Source: Arthrobacter frigidicola
Lineage (GTDB): Bacteria; Actinomycetota; Actinomycetes; Actinomycetales; Micrococcaceae
DNA: 64,000 nt
Direction of reading: 5' to 3'
NCBI GenBank assembly: GCA_003602285.1
Contig: QZVU01000010.1
Location: 1 to 64,000, forward strand
In this document: in pieces, positions 43,809 to 51,060 of the stretch
Layout of the letters: every line of letters starts with the position of its first letter
Position numbering within the stretch: the first letter of the stretch is position 1
Program-made: the position numbers and the translations under genes
The notes under the pieces: model-generated
Seen by the model: only the letters and a program-made list of their open reading frames with translations
Told to the model about the DNA's origin: nothing
Databases searched by the model: none

Positions 43809-44315
43809 TCAGGCCCCGACCGGCAGGAGGTGCTGGTCGACGTCGAGCCGGGAGCCGTCGACGGTTGCCGTCAGGTACGAGCAGTGCGGCTGCCGCCGTC
43901 GATCGGTCGGGGATCCCGGGTTCAGCAGTCTCATGCCGGCACCGGTGACGGTATCCCATGGAATGTGGCTGTGACCGAAGACCAGCACGTCCGTTTCGGG
44001 GAATTCGCGGTCCATCCGCTGTTCCCTCCCGGTCTTTGCGCCCGTCTCATGGACGACGGCGAAGCGGAGCCCTTCGATCTCTTCCCGTGCCACGAGCGGC
44101 AGCCTGGCCCGCAGGTCGTCGCCGTCGTTGTTGCCGTAGCAGCCCAGGAGGCGACGGGAGCGGTCGCGAAGTTCTTCGAAGAACGAAATGTCCGTCCAGT
44201 CCCCGGCGTGAACCACGAGGTCGGCGCTTTCGACCGCGGACCAGAGGCCATCGGGAAGGGTTTTCGCGCGGGAGGGGATATGGGTGTCCGAAAGGATCAA
44301 CAGGGAGGTCGGCAT
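43809..44315 (-). CDS. YfcE/MJ0936-family metallophosphoesterase
   Basis: A 168-residue cytosolic phosphodiesterase. Metal-binding motifs appear in the usual order: LSDTHIP, HAGDW, GNNDGDD, AVVHETG and FGHSHIPW. The length matches the family. The YfcE group hydrolyses phosphodiesters; the physiological substrate is unknown. It precedes the HNH gene on the same strand and could be co-transcribed with it. Confidence 0.9.
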   Translation of the reverse strand: MPTSLLILSDTHIPSRAKTLPDGLWSAVESADLVVHAGDWTDISFFEELRDRSRRLLGCYGNNDGDDLRARLPLVAREEIEGLRFAVVHETGAKTGREQRMDREFPETDVLVFGHSHIPWDTVTGAGMRLLNPGSPTDRRRQPHCSYLTATVDGSRLDVDQHLLPVGA

Positions 44316-44383
44316 GGCAGGAATTGTGCCAGCTTCGAAGGGTTGACGCCCGTGACAATCAGCAGGGGGTGTGCAATGCTCTC

Positions 44384-44399
44384 AGTAAGCGTGCTTAGT
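44384..44399. promoter_or_regulatory. TAAGC-N2-GCTTA palindrome, copy 1
   Basis: AGTAAGCGTGCTTAGT holds the dyad TAAGC-GT-GCTTA. It ends 56 bp before the small gene at 44456. The same dyad, with a different 2-bp centre, is at 46854-46869 upstream of the CBS gene. Confidence 0.55.
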
Positions 44400-44455
44400 A
44401 TTCCAGTTTTTCGAACCGGCGTCCAAGGTCTGGACGTCCGAGCAACGGAGGAACT

Positions 44456-44659
44456 ATGAACATTGATAAATCACAAATCATTGAGCTGTTGAAGTCGCAG
44501 GGCAATTCGGACAAGGCGGGCCAGGCCGAGTCCGAGCTACCCGACACTGTAGACACCGAGCAGCACGCGGGACTCCTCGCCAAGCTCGGCATCGATCCGC
44601 AGGACCTCCTGGGCAAGCTGCCCGGCGGTCTTGGCGGTCTTGGTGGCCTCGGCGGTTGA
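44456..44659 (+). CDS. Small protein (67 aa), unknown function
   Basis: A 67-residue protein: a short amphipathic N-terminus (NIDKSQIIELLKSQGNSDKAG), a linker, then LAKLGIDPQDLLGKLPGGLG and a Gly-Leu tail (GGLGGLGG). GGAGGAAC precedes the ATG. Small proteins of this shape are common in actinobacteria and often annotated as hypothetical. Its palindromic upstream site links it with the stress genes nearby. Confidence 0.75.
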   Translation: MNIDKSQIIELLKSQGNSDKAGQAESELPDTVDTEQHAGLLAKLGIDPQDLLGKLPGGLGGLGGLGG

Positions 44660-44728
44660 TCCGCCGGGCTCCAGCACATTGAATGAGGCACCGCGCACGT
44701 CAAAGGCGACAGGGAAGGTGAACGGGCA

Positions 44729-45106
44729 GTGGAGACAAGTCAACTGATCTGGATCATTGTTGGGATCATCGTCGTGCTGGCGGTGATCGGAGTGGTGGTA
44801 GCGATGAGCCGGAAACGCCGGCAGGCCCACGTTGAGCGACAGAAGGAAAAGGGCCGACGGCAGGCAGCCGAAATCCGGGAGAAGGCTCAGGAAACCGAAC
44901 TCGAGGCGCGTGAACGCGAAGCCAAGGCAACCATGGCTGAGGCCGAGGCGCAGCGTGCCGAGGTCGAGGCCGAGCGGCTCCGCCGTCAGGCCGCGGAGCG
45001 TCAGACGGACGCCCAGGGCCTGAGGGAAGAAACGATGAACCACGCCCGCAAGGCCGACGAGCTCGATCCCGACGTCGACACCCGCCGCCGCGACAGCGGC
45101 AGGTAG
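44729..45106 (+). CDS. Membrane-anchored coiled-coil protein
   Basis: A 125-residue protein starting with GTG. One N-terminal membrane helix (LIWIIVGIIVVLAVIGVVVAM) is followed by about 80 residues of charged coiled coil (Arg/Glu/Ala/Gln-rich) facing the cytoplasm. Function is unknown; similar small proteins occur beside stress genes. It follows the 67-aa gene by 69 bp, and a strong terminator ends the unit. Confidence 0.8.
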   Translation: METSQLIWIIVGIIVVLAVIGVVVAMSRKRRQAHVERQKEKGRRQAAEIREKAQETELEAREREAKATMAEAEAQRAEVEAERLRRQAAERQTDAQGLREETMNHARKADELDPDVDTRRRDSGR

Positions 45107-45159
45107 GTTCGTGCGCGACAGCGGCAGGTAGGTACCTGACAAGCACCGCCGGACGACAC

Positions 45160-45203
45160 AAAGCGGGACTCCCCAGCCGATGCTGGGGAGTCCCGCTTTT
45201 GTG
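45160..45203. terminator. Strong bidirectional terminator
   Basis: A perfect 18-bp stem (AAAGCGGGACTCCCCAGC at 45160-45177, complement at 45182-45199) with loop CGAT and a T-run. It separates the coiled-coil gene from the convergent Rv2629-like gene. Confidence 0.95.
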
Positions 45204-45230
45204 TGCCTGGTGGGACGTACGTCCCCGGGC

Positions 45231-46388
45231 TTACGTCGCCGCCGGAACGGTTGGGCCGGTGGGCCAGCGCAGCAGGGCGGCGATGGGCCTCGAATCGAGC
45301 GCTCCCGGAGGATAGAGCACCGCCTCGGCGTCGGTCAGAGCAGCCGCCCGCAGGATCGCAGCGAGCGCAGGGACGCTGCCGAGCGCGCCCGCTCCGGCAG
45401 TGGCTTCCTCGTCCGCGGCGATCCAGGGCGGGGCGTCGAGGGCGAGCAGCGTCCTGTCGCCCCAGGCCGTGGATTCGAGGAGCAGGGTTTCGACCTGTGC
45501 CTGCTGTAGTGCGGTGACAACCGCACCCAGGCCGGCGGCCGAGATTCCCGATCCCTGGCCTTCGTGCTCGGCGAGCCGCTCGAGCAGGTGATGCTGGTGA
45601 TCCGCCATCACCTTCGTGACGAGCCGGTCGACCTGCAGCGTAAAGGTGTCGGCATCGGACCCGCCGGTGCGCGTGTGACTGTCGACCACGCCGAGGAGCC
45701 CCCGGGTTTCCTCCGACACCTGGTCGGCCACGAGCTGCCGGGCCCGGATGTCGCCGGAGAGGACGACGAGCTTCGCGCGCGAAGCCGAGACGGCCCGGTC
45801 GATCTCCGCGGCGACCTCCGCCGCATTGGACTTCCAGACCTTTTCTGCGTGGTGGTGGTACCGCCCATGGGCCCAGCCGCCGGCGTGGACCTTCCGCATG
45901 TGTTCGGTGTCGCCCTCGACAGCGGCCACAGGCTCGCCGCGGTCCGGTGCTCCCCATTCCCGGTCTGCCCTACGCAGGTACACCTCCCCGCCGTCGCGCC
46001 CGACTTCGGCCACGACGTAGGCGAACCCGCCGGGGCAGTGACGGGCGAGCGGGCTGAGGTCGGGGATGGGCCCGACGGCGATGACGGGGGATCCGGTGAC
46101 AAGCCCGCCCGGGAGGAAATCGTCCACGGCGGCTTCACCGCCGCGGACCAGGACGAAGCGGGCCACCGGGTCGGGAAGGCCCCGGGCCGACTTCGACAGC
46201 GCTGCCATCGCGGCCTTGATGTCCTCCTTGGGCGCACCGTTGCGCTCCATGGCGTCGGCGACGGTGAGGGGAAGGGTGTCGTCGCTCGCGAACGAGTCGT
46301 CGGCGCCTGCGCTTCCATCGACGTAGATGGTCGTCCAGGGCCCTGCGAGCTTGTAAAGGCCCGCATGGTCTTTCACTGCTTGGGTCAT
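45231..46388 (-). CDS. Rv2629-like protein (baeRF / Vms1-type, Balon-related)
   Basis: About 385 residues from the ATG at 46388, which follows AAAGG at 8 bases. The sequence matches the actinobacterial group around M. tuberculosis Rv2629, a family related to the archaeal/eukaryotic release factor eRF1. Features are ARFVLVRGG then GGFAYVVAEVGRDGGEVYLR, HGRYHHHAEKVWKSNAAEVAAEIDRAV, LVVLSGDIRARQLVADQV and a C-terminal eL30-like LLLESTAWGD. Relatives include the ribosome hibernation factor Balon. The likely site is the ribosomal A site in stressed cells, by family knowledge. It does not show the GGQ loop of active release factors. Neighbouring stress genes support this. Confidence 0.85.
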   Translation of the reverse strand: MTQAVKDHAGLYKLAGPWTTIYVDGSAGADDSFASDDTLPLTVADAMERNGAPKEDIKAAMAALSKSARGLPDPVARFVLVRGGEAAVDDFLPGGLVTGSPVIAVGPIPDLSPLARHCPGGFAYVVAEVGRDGGEVYLRRADREWGAPDRGEPVAAVEGDTEHMRKVHAGGWAHGRYHHHAEKVWKSNAAEVAAEIDRAVSASRAKLVVLSGDIRARQLVADQVSEETRGLLGVVDSHTRTGGSDADTFTLQVDRLVTKVMADHQHHLLERLAEHEGQGSGISAAGLGAVVTALQQAQVETLLLESTAWGDRTLLALDAPPWIAADEEATAGAGALGSVPALAAILRAAALTDAEAVLYPPGALDSRPIAALLRWPTGPTVPAAT

Positions 46389-46562
46389 TGGCAGCACCTT
46401 TCTAAGTGTGCTTGTGCGCCGTCACCGGCGCAGCCTGCGTGAGGTACGTACGGTTTACCACTGCGGCCCGAGCGCTGGAAAGCACACGGGTTGAAATGAC
46501 GGTTGGGCCGGGCTTTAAGACTTTCTGCCAACAGGTGTGCGCGGCGGCCCCTGGCCCGGTGG

Positions 46563-46727
46563 TCAGGGGTCCTTGCCGGAGGGGGTGTCCCCGTACTCGG
46601 CGGCGGAGTCGTCGCCCTCGGCGGCGTCCTGTGTGTGTTGGCGAAGATCGGCCGGGTCCGCGGCGGGGTCGCCCTCGGCGGGTGCCTCGTTGTGGGTTCG
46701 TTCCTGCGGCTCTGAGGCTTCTGTCAT
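46563..46727 (-). CDS. Small acidic disordered protein (54 aa)
   Basis: A 54-residue protein (TEASEPQERTHNEAPAEGDP... ) almost free of hydrophobic residues, with a strongly acidic charge. AAAGGA lies 11 bases before the ATG at 46727; a TTG seven codons upstream is an alternative. Composition recalls hydrophilin-like small stress proteins. It lies between the Rv2629-like and CBS genes. Confidence 0.55.
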   Translation of the reverse strand: MTEASEPQERTHNEAPAEGDPAADPADLRQHTQDAAEGDDSAAEYGDTPSGKDP

Positions 46728-46853
46728 GGCTGCGACCGGTCCTTTCAAAGGCGACGGGAGGAGATGAGTTCCCTGAGTGGCAGTCTACGGAGCGGCCGCG
46801 CCGAGCATAACCCCTTCCAACTCCTTTGCTTCGGACGCGGTTGGGCGGATACT

Positions 46854-46869
46854 GCTAAGCAGGCTTACG
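46854..46869. promoter_or_regulatory. TAAGC-N2-GCTTA palindrome, copy 2
   Basis: GCTAAGCAGGCTTACG contains TAAGC-AG-GCTTA. It ends 65 bp before the CBS gene start, close to the 56-bp distance seen for copy 1. Confidence 0.55.
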
Positions 46870-46934
46870 GTTCATCGCCGGAGCCCGCGGCCGCGTCCAC
46901 CGACGCGGCGCACCCAAGCAGGAAGGAGAGCGTC

Positions 46935-47351
46935 ATGCCAACCACAGCGCGAGACATCATGACCGGCAGCGTCGAATGCGTGGGCGAAAAGGACACCCTG
47001 CAGCAGGCGGCAGTGAAAATGAGGGACCTCGATGTTGGGTCGCTCCCGATCTGCGGCGAGGACGGTCGGCTCAAGGGCATGCTGACGGACCGCGACATTG
47101 TGGTGAGGTGCCTGGCGGACGGGGGCGACCCAACCAGTGTCACGGCCGGTGACCTCGCCCAGGGCAAGCCGGTGACCATCGGCGCCGACGACACCGTGGA
47201 GGAAGCGATCCGCACCATGCAGGACCATCAGGTCCGGCGGCTGCCCGTGATCGACGGGCACGACCTCGTCGGGGTGATCAGCCAGGCCGACATCGCCCGC
47301 AACTACCCGGAGGACCGGGTGGGCGACCTCGTCGAACTGATTTCGTATTAA
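46935..47351 (+). CDS. HRP1-like two-CBS-domain protein (Rv2626c homologue)
   Basis: A 138-residue protein of two CBS domains. It closely follows M. tuberculosis hypoxic response protein 1 (Rv2626c): TTARDIM at the start, LPICGEDGRLKGMLTDRDIV in domain 1, and HQVRRLPVIDGHDLVGVISQ then ADIAR in domain 2. CBS pairs bind adenine nucleotides and regulate partners. HRP1 is one of the strongest hypoxia/dormancy-induced genes in mycobacteria. AAGGAGAG precedes the ATG. A GTAAGC-type palindrome lies upstream; I see no clear DosR box. Confidence 0.92.
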   Translation: MPTTARDIMTGSVECVGEKDTLQQAAVKMRDLDVGSLPICGEDGRLKGMLTDRDIVVRCLADGGDPTSVTAGDLAQGKPVTIGADDTVEEAIRTMQDHQVRRLPVIDGHDLVGVISQADIARNYPEDRVGDLVELISY

Positions 47352-47367
47352 TTCCGCTCCGGAACGA

Positions 47368-47405
47368 CGACGGCGGCCGCCCCTCCGAAGGGGTGGCCGC
47401 CGTCG
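47368..47405. terminator. Terminator hairpin
   Basis: A 17-bp stem with one mismatch (CGACGGCGGCCGCCCCT at 47368-47384, paired with 47389-47405) and loop CCGA lies between the convergent CBS gene and the gene ending at 47428. Confidence 0.85.
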
Positions 47406-47427
47406 CGTGGTTAATTCGAAAGGATGC

Positions 47428-47844
47428 CTACTGGAGGTCCTTGTCGTCGAGATGGCTCAGCGGCGATCCGCCCCGGTTGGAGGGGTCATCGCTCGAGTCC
47501 ACCTCGTCGTCCTCGCCGATGCCGAAGTCGACGTCGTTTGAGGCCTCTCCCAGCGTGGGGACGTCCGGAGGGATCTGCTCGTCGCCGTGCTCCCACCGTG
47601 CCCGCGCAGTTTCGTCGCGGAGGATCTGGTCGGTGAGCAGCGAGTCATCCTCTTCGTCGTACCCCTCGCCCTGGAGCAGCGGGTCCTCCTGCCACCGGTC
47701 CGGGTTGTCCTCCGCCGCGCCCGGGTACAGGTCAGCGTCTTCCCCGCTCAGCGGATCGAGGTCGGCCAGCGACCTTTCCTCCCGTTCGAGCTCGTCGTCG
47801 GTGACGATGGTGAGGTCCTCGTCGGGGAGGTTCTCTTCGGTCAT
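47428..47844 (-). CDS. Acidic protein (138 aa), unknown function
   Basis: A 138-residue, very acidic soluble protein (Asp/Glu over a quarter of residues), starting TEENLPDEDLTIVTDDELE. The middle is better ordered: DNPDRWQEDPLLQGEGYD, then SLLTDQILRDETARARWEHG. I do not recognise the family. Its promoter region carries the same 18-bp palindrome as otsA, which suggests co-regulation with trehalose synthesis and a stress role. Confidence 0.75.
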   Translation of the reverse strand: MTEENLPDEDLTIVTDDELEREERSLADLDPLSGEDADLYPGAAEDNPDRWQEDPLLQGEGYDEEDDSLLTDQILRDETARARWEHGDEQIPPDVPTLGEASNDVDFGIGEDDEVDSSDDPSNRGGSPLSHLDDKDLQ

Positions 47845-47885
47845 GGTTTCACCTCTCGTTGCGGCGGGCGCACTGTCTATCCTTT

Positions 47886-47903
47886 ATCAGTAAGCCTACT
47901 GAT
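47886..47903. promoter_or_regulatory. Palindromic operator-like site, otsA type
   Basis: ATCAGTAAGCCTACTGAT is symmetric except for two central positions and matches the site upstream of otsA at 16 of 18 bases. It lies 41 bp upstream of the start at 47844. Its left half CAGTAAGC also matches the palindrome at 44384. Confidence 0.6.
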
Positions 47904-47931
47904 CTTTTTTCCCCGACGGTAGTCGCCGCCC

Positions 47932-48786
47932 TTACCGTGGGTCCCGCCAGCTGTGCCGGGGTTCGAAGCCGAGCACCCGGCGAGCCTTATCGATGGAGAG
48001 CAGCGTTTCGTTCCCGCCGACGTCCCTGCGAAACTCCACGGCCGGAAACACCTCGGCGGCCAGTTCCGCGCTGGAGCGGGTCATCACCGTATCGGCGGCG
48101 GCGATCAGGAAGGTGTCGAAGCCGGGCCCCGCCTTCTCGAGCGCCTTCTGCACCGCCTGCGCGCCGTCGCGGCCGTCGATGTACCCCCACAGGTTCCACT
48201 TCCGCAGCCGGGCGTCGGCGTCGAAGGACGGGAATTCGTCGTAGTCCTCGGGGTCCATCACATTGGAGAAGCGGAGGGCCGTGATGCTCAGGGCGGGATC
48301 CCACCGGGCGAGCTCGGCGGCCATCTGCTCCTCGAGGTGCTTCACCAGCGAATAGGTGCTCTCGGGGCGTGCGGGATACTCCTCGTCGACGGGCAGGTAC
48401 GGGGGATCTGTGTCGAAGGGCAGGCCTTGGACGGTCTCGCTCGAGGCGTAGACGATCCGCCGGATGCCGGCGCGCCGGCACGCCTGGAAGACGTTGTAGG
48501 TGCAGGCCATGTTGTTCGCGAAAGTTGCCGCGTCCGCCGTGATCCCCGGGGCGGGGATCGCCGCAAGGTGCACCACGGCGTCGAAGCCATCGTGCACGCC
48601 GTCGACGCCCAGCAGGGCGTCGAGCACCTGCCCGTAGTCGCGCAGGTCGATCCGCAGGAAACCGTCGCCGCGCTCGCCGTGCTGGTCGAGTTCGAGGACC
48701 GTGTGGCCCGCCTCCCGCAGGCCGCGCACCACGCTGCGGCCCAGCTTCCCCGATGCGCCCGTGACGGCGATGCGTGAGCCGCCCAT
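47932..48786 (-). CDS. NAD-dependent epimerase/dehydratase family protein
   Basis: A 284-residue extended short-chain dehydrogenase. The nucleotide motif is VTGASGKLG at the N-terminus. The catalytic Ser/Thr lies in YASSETVQG and the Tyr-x3-Lys in TYSLVKHL. VVHLAAIPAPG is the usual fourth-strand motif. Likely substrates are NDP-sugars or related sugar acids (for example uronate dehydrogenase-type reactions), but none can be fixed. Its ATG overlaps the stop of the aldo/keto reductase gene by one base, so the two are co-translated. Confidence 0.9.
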   Translation of the reverse strand: MGGSRIAVTGASGKLGRSVVRGLREAGHTVLELDQHGERGDGFLRIDLRDYGQVLDALLGVDGVHDGFDAVVHLAAIPAPGITADAATFANNMACTYNVFQACRRAGIRRIVYASSETVQGLPFDTDPPYLPVDEEYPARPESTYSLVKHLEEQMAAELARWDPALSITALRFSNVMDPEDYDEFPSFDADARLRKWNLWGYIDGRDGAQAVQKALEKAGPGFDTFLIAAADTVMTRSSAELAAEVFPAVEFRRDVGGNETLLSIDKARRVLGFEPRHSWRDPR

Positions 48787-49790
48787 CAGGCCGGCCGCTT
48801 CTCGGGGGACTGCGTGCGGGCCGGGTCCCGTTCGGCGAGTGCGCCGAGCGCTTCATCGATGGCCGCCATAACGTCCGCCTCAAGGACGACGCCGGAGGCC
48901 GCGGCGTTTGACTCAACCTGCTCCGGCCGGGAGGCGCCGATGATGGCGGAGGCGACATTCCGGTTCTGAAGCACCCAGGCGATGGCCAGCTGGGCCATCG
49001 TGAGTCCGACGCCGTCGGCGATCGGCTTCAGCCGCTGCACGCCGGTGAGGACGTCGTCCTCCATCCAGCGCTTGATCACTGCGGCGCCGCCCTTCTCGTC
49101 CGCGGCGCGGGTACCCGCTTCGGGTTCCCTACCCGGCAGGTACTTGCCGGTCAGGACGCCCTGGGCGACCGGGGACCAGACGATCTGGGACAGGCCCAGC
49201 TCCTCGGAGGCCGGTACGACCTCATCCTCGATCACCCGCCACAGCATGGAGTACTGCGGCTGGTTGGAGATCAGCTGGATTCCCAGCTCCCGGGCCAGGG
49301 CGTGCCCGGCGCGGATCTGGTCCGCCGTCCATTCGCTGACCCCGATGTAGAGGGCCTTGCCCTGGCGGACGACGTCGGCGAAGGCCTGCATCGTCTCCTC
49401 AAGCGGGGTTTCGCTGTCGTACCGGTGCGCCTGGTACAGATCGACGTAGTCCGTCTGCAGGCGGCGCAGGGAGCCGTCGATGGAGTCCCGGATGTGCTTG
49501 CGGGACAGCCCCACCTCGTTGTGGCCCTTGGACCCGGTGGGCCAGTAGACCTTGGTGAAGATTTCGAGAGTCTCCCGGCGCTCGCCCTTCAGCGCCTCGC
49601 CCAGCACCGTCTCCGCCGCCGTGTTGGCGTAGGCGTCCGCGGTGTCGAACGTGCTGATGCCGACGTCGAGCGCGGCGCGGACGCACCGCATCGCCACATC
49701 GTTTTCCACCTGCGACCCGTGGGTCAGCCAGTTCCCGTAGGTGATTTCGGAGATTTTCAGTCCACTGTTGCCGAGGTATCTAAAGTCCAT
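48786..49790 (-). CDS. Aldo/keto reductase
   Basis: A 334-residue TIM-barrel oxidoreductase of the potassium-channel beta-subunit-like group. The catalytic tetrad is visible as Asp and Tyr in FDTADAYANT, Lys in IFTKVYW and His in LYQAHRYD. NADPH-binding residues are in AIIGASRPEQVESN near the C-terminus. It reduces carbonyl compounds; the substrate is unknown. It is the first gene of a two-gene operon with the epimerase, which hints at sugar or polyol metabolism. Confidence 0.92.
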   Translation of the reverse strand: MDFRYLGNSGLKISEITYGNWLTHGSQVENDVAMRCVRAALDVGISTFDTADAYANTAAETVLGEALKGERRETLEIFTKVYWPTGSKGHNEVGLSRKHIRDSIDGSLRRLQTDYVDLYQAHRYDSETPLEETMQAFADVVRQGKALYIGVSEWTADQIRAGHALARELGIQLISNQPQYSMLWRVIEDEVVPASEELGLSQIVWSPVAQGVLTGKYLPGREPEAGTRAADEKGGAAVIKRWMEDDVLTGVQRLKPIADGVGLTMAQLAIAWVLQNRNVASAIIGASRPEQVESNAAASGVVLEADVMAAIDEALGALAERDPARTQSPEKRPA

Positions 49791-49946
49791 GTCCCGATGC
49801 TACCGAGGTCGGATGCTCCTGCGGGCCAAAGCGTTCCCGCATCGCGTCATGCGGTCCGTCTTCGGCGCAACAGTTAGACTTGGGCGGGTAAATCCGTGCG
49901 CCGGAACCCCGCCGGCCACCTCCGGGCCACCAGCAGAGAAGGCAAC

Positions 49947-51020
49947 TTGATCAACTTCACCGCGCGTTTCGCCACGAAAGCGGAGCAGGACAAGTGGGAC
50001 GACCTCGTTCCATCCAACCCGGACGGCGGAAATGTCCTGCAGTCGGCCTCTTTCGCCGAGGTGAAGTCGCATCACGGGTGGAAGCCGCGGTTCCTGGTCT
50101 TCGAGTCCGCCGAGTACTCCAGCTACAACCTGGTGCTCGAGAAGTCCTTCCCGGTCCTTGGCCGGCTCTGGTACCTGATCAAGGGCCCGGGCGCGGCCGA
50201 GCCGGCCCACGTGCCGGCCATGCTCGACGCGCTGAAGGACTTCACCGCCGCGTCCCGCCTGAACGTCTTCGCGGTGAAGATCGAACCCGATATCGTCGAC
50301 TCTCCGGAGGTCCGGCAGCTCTTCACCGCCGCCGGCCTGCACAAGACCTTCGACCTGCAGCCGAATGACCATACGGCCCTTCTCGACACCACGCCGGAGT
50401 CGAACCAGCTGCTGCGCAACCTCTCCTCCCGCGGCCGCAACGCCGTGCGCCGGGCCCTGCGGGAAGGCGTCGAAGTGCGCCGGGTCGAGCCGACCGAGGA
50501 AAACTTCAGCATCATGTACCGGCTGATGGCCCACATCGAGGACCGCTCGTCCGCCCGCCTGCGCTCCTTCGAGTACTACAGCCGGTTCTGGGGGAACTTC
50601 GCCGCCGCCGGCCAGGGCCGCCTCTACTTCGTCTACGAGGACGGCGAGCCCTCGGTGGGCGCGTTCATCATCAATTACGGCAGCAAGGGAACCTACAAGG
50701 ACGGCGGGTCGAAGCCCGGGCGTTCACAGTACGGGGACTCCCACCTGTTGCAGTGGACAGCCATCAACGACCTTAAGGACGAGTTCGCCATCCGCGAGTA
50801 CGACTTCTGCGGAACCCCGCCCGCCGACCGGCTCAAGGACACCTCCCACCCGCACCACGGCCTCGGCCTCTTCAAGACGAGCTTCTCCAAGACAGTCACC
50901 GACTTCACCGGCTGCTGGGACCTCGCCCTGAACGAGAAGAAGTATCGGCTGTGGACCGCCGTGGGCGAGCGGGTGGCCCGCCAGATCTACTGGCGCCGGC
51001 ACCAGCAGCCCTTCTACTGA
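49947..51020 (+). CDS. FemX/FemAB-like aminoacyltransferase
   Basis: About 357 residues from a TTG at 49947, selected because AGAAGG is 5 bases upstream and because the family N-terminus (INFTARFATKAEQDKWDDLV) begins there. It has the two GNAT-like domains of the FemXAB group, with LWYLIKGPGA, RNLSSRGRNAVRRALREGVEV, and GAFIINYGSKGTYKDGGSK and EYDFCGTPP near the C-terminus. Such enzymes use aminoacyl-tRNA to add interpeptide-bridge residues to lipid II at the inner membrane face. The bridge residue is not evident. Confidence 0.88.
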   Translation: MINFTARFATKAEQDKWDDLVPSNPDGGNVLQSASFAEVKSHHGWKPRFLVFESAEYSSYNLVLEKSFPVLGRLWYLIKGPGAAEPAHVPAMLDALKDFTAASRLNVFAVKIEPDIVDSPEVRQLFTAAGLHKTFDLQPNDHTALLDTTPESNQLLRNLSSRGRNAVRRALREGVEVRRVEPTEENFSIMYRLMAHIEDRSSARLRSFEYYSRFWGNFAAAGQGRLYFVYEDGEPSVGAFIINYGSKGTYKDGGSKPGRSQYGDSHLLQWTAINDLKDEFAIREYDFCGTPPADRLKDTSHPHHGLGLFKTSFSKTVTDFTGCWDLALNEKKYRLWTAVGERVARQIYWRRHQQPFY

Positions 51021-51060
51021 TCGAAGAACAGCCCGCGGGCAGCAAGGCAGGGAATACACC

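Noticed and set aside
46498-46535. A DosR-like box upstream of the Rv2629-like gene
   Set aside because: GGGCTTTAAGACTT shares only part of the DosR consensus and lacks symmetry.
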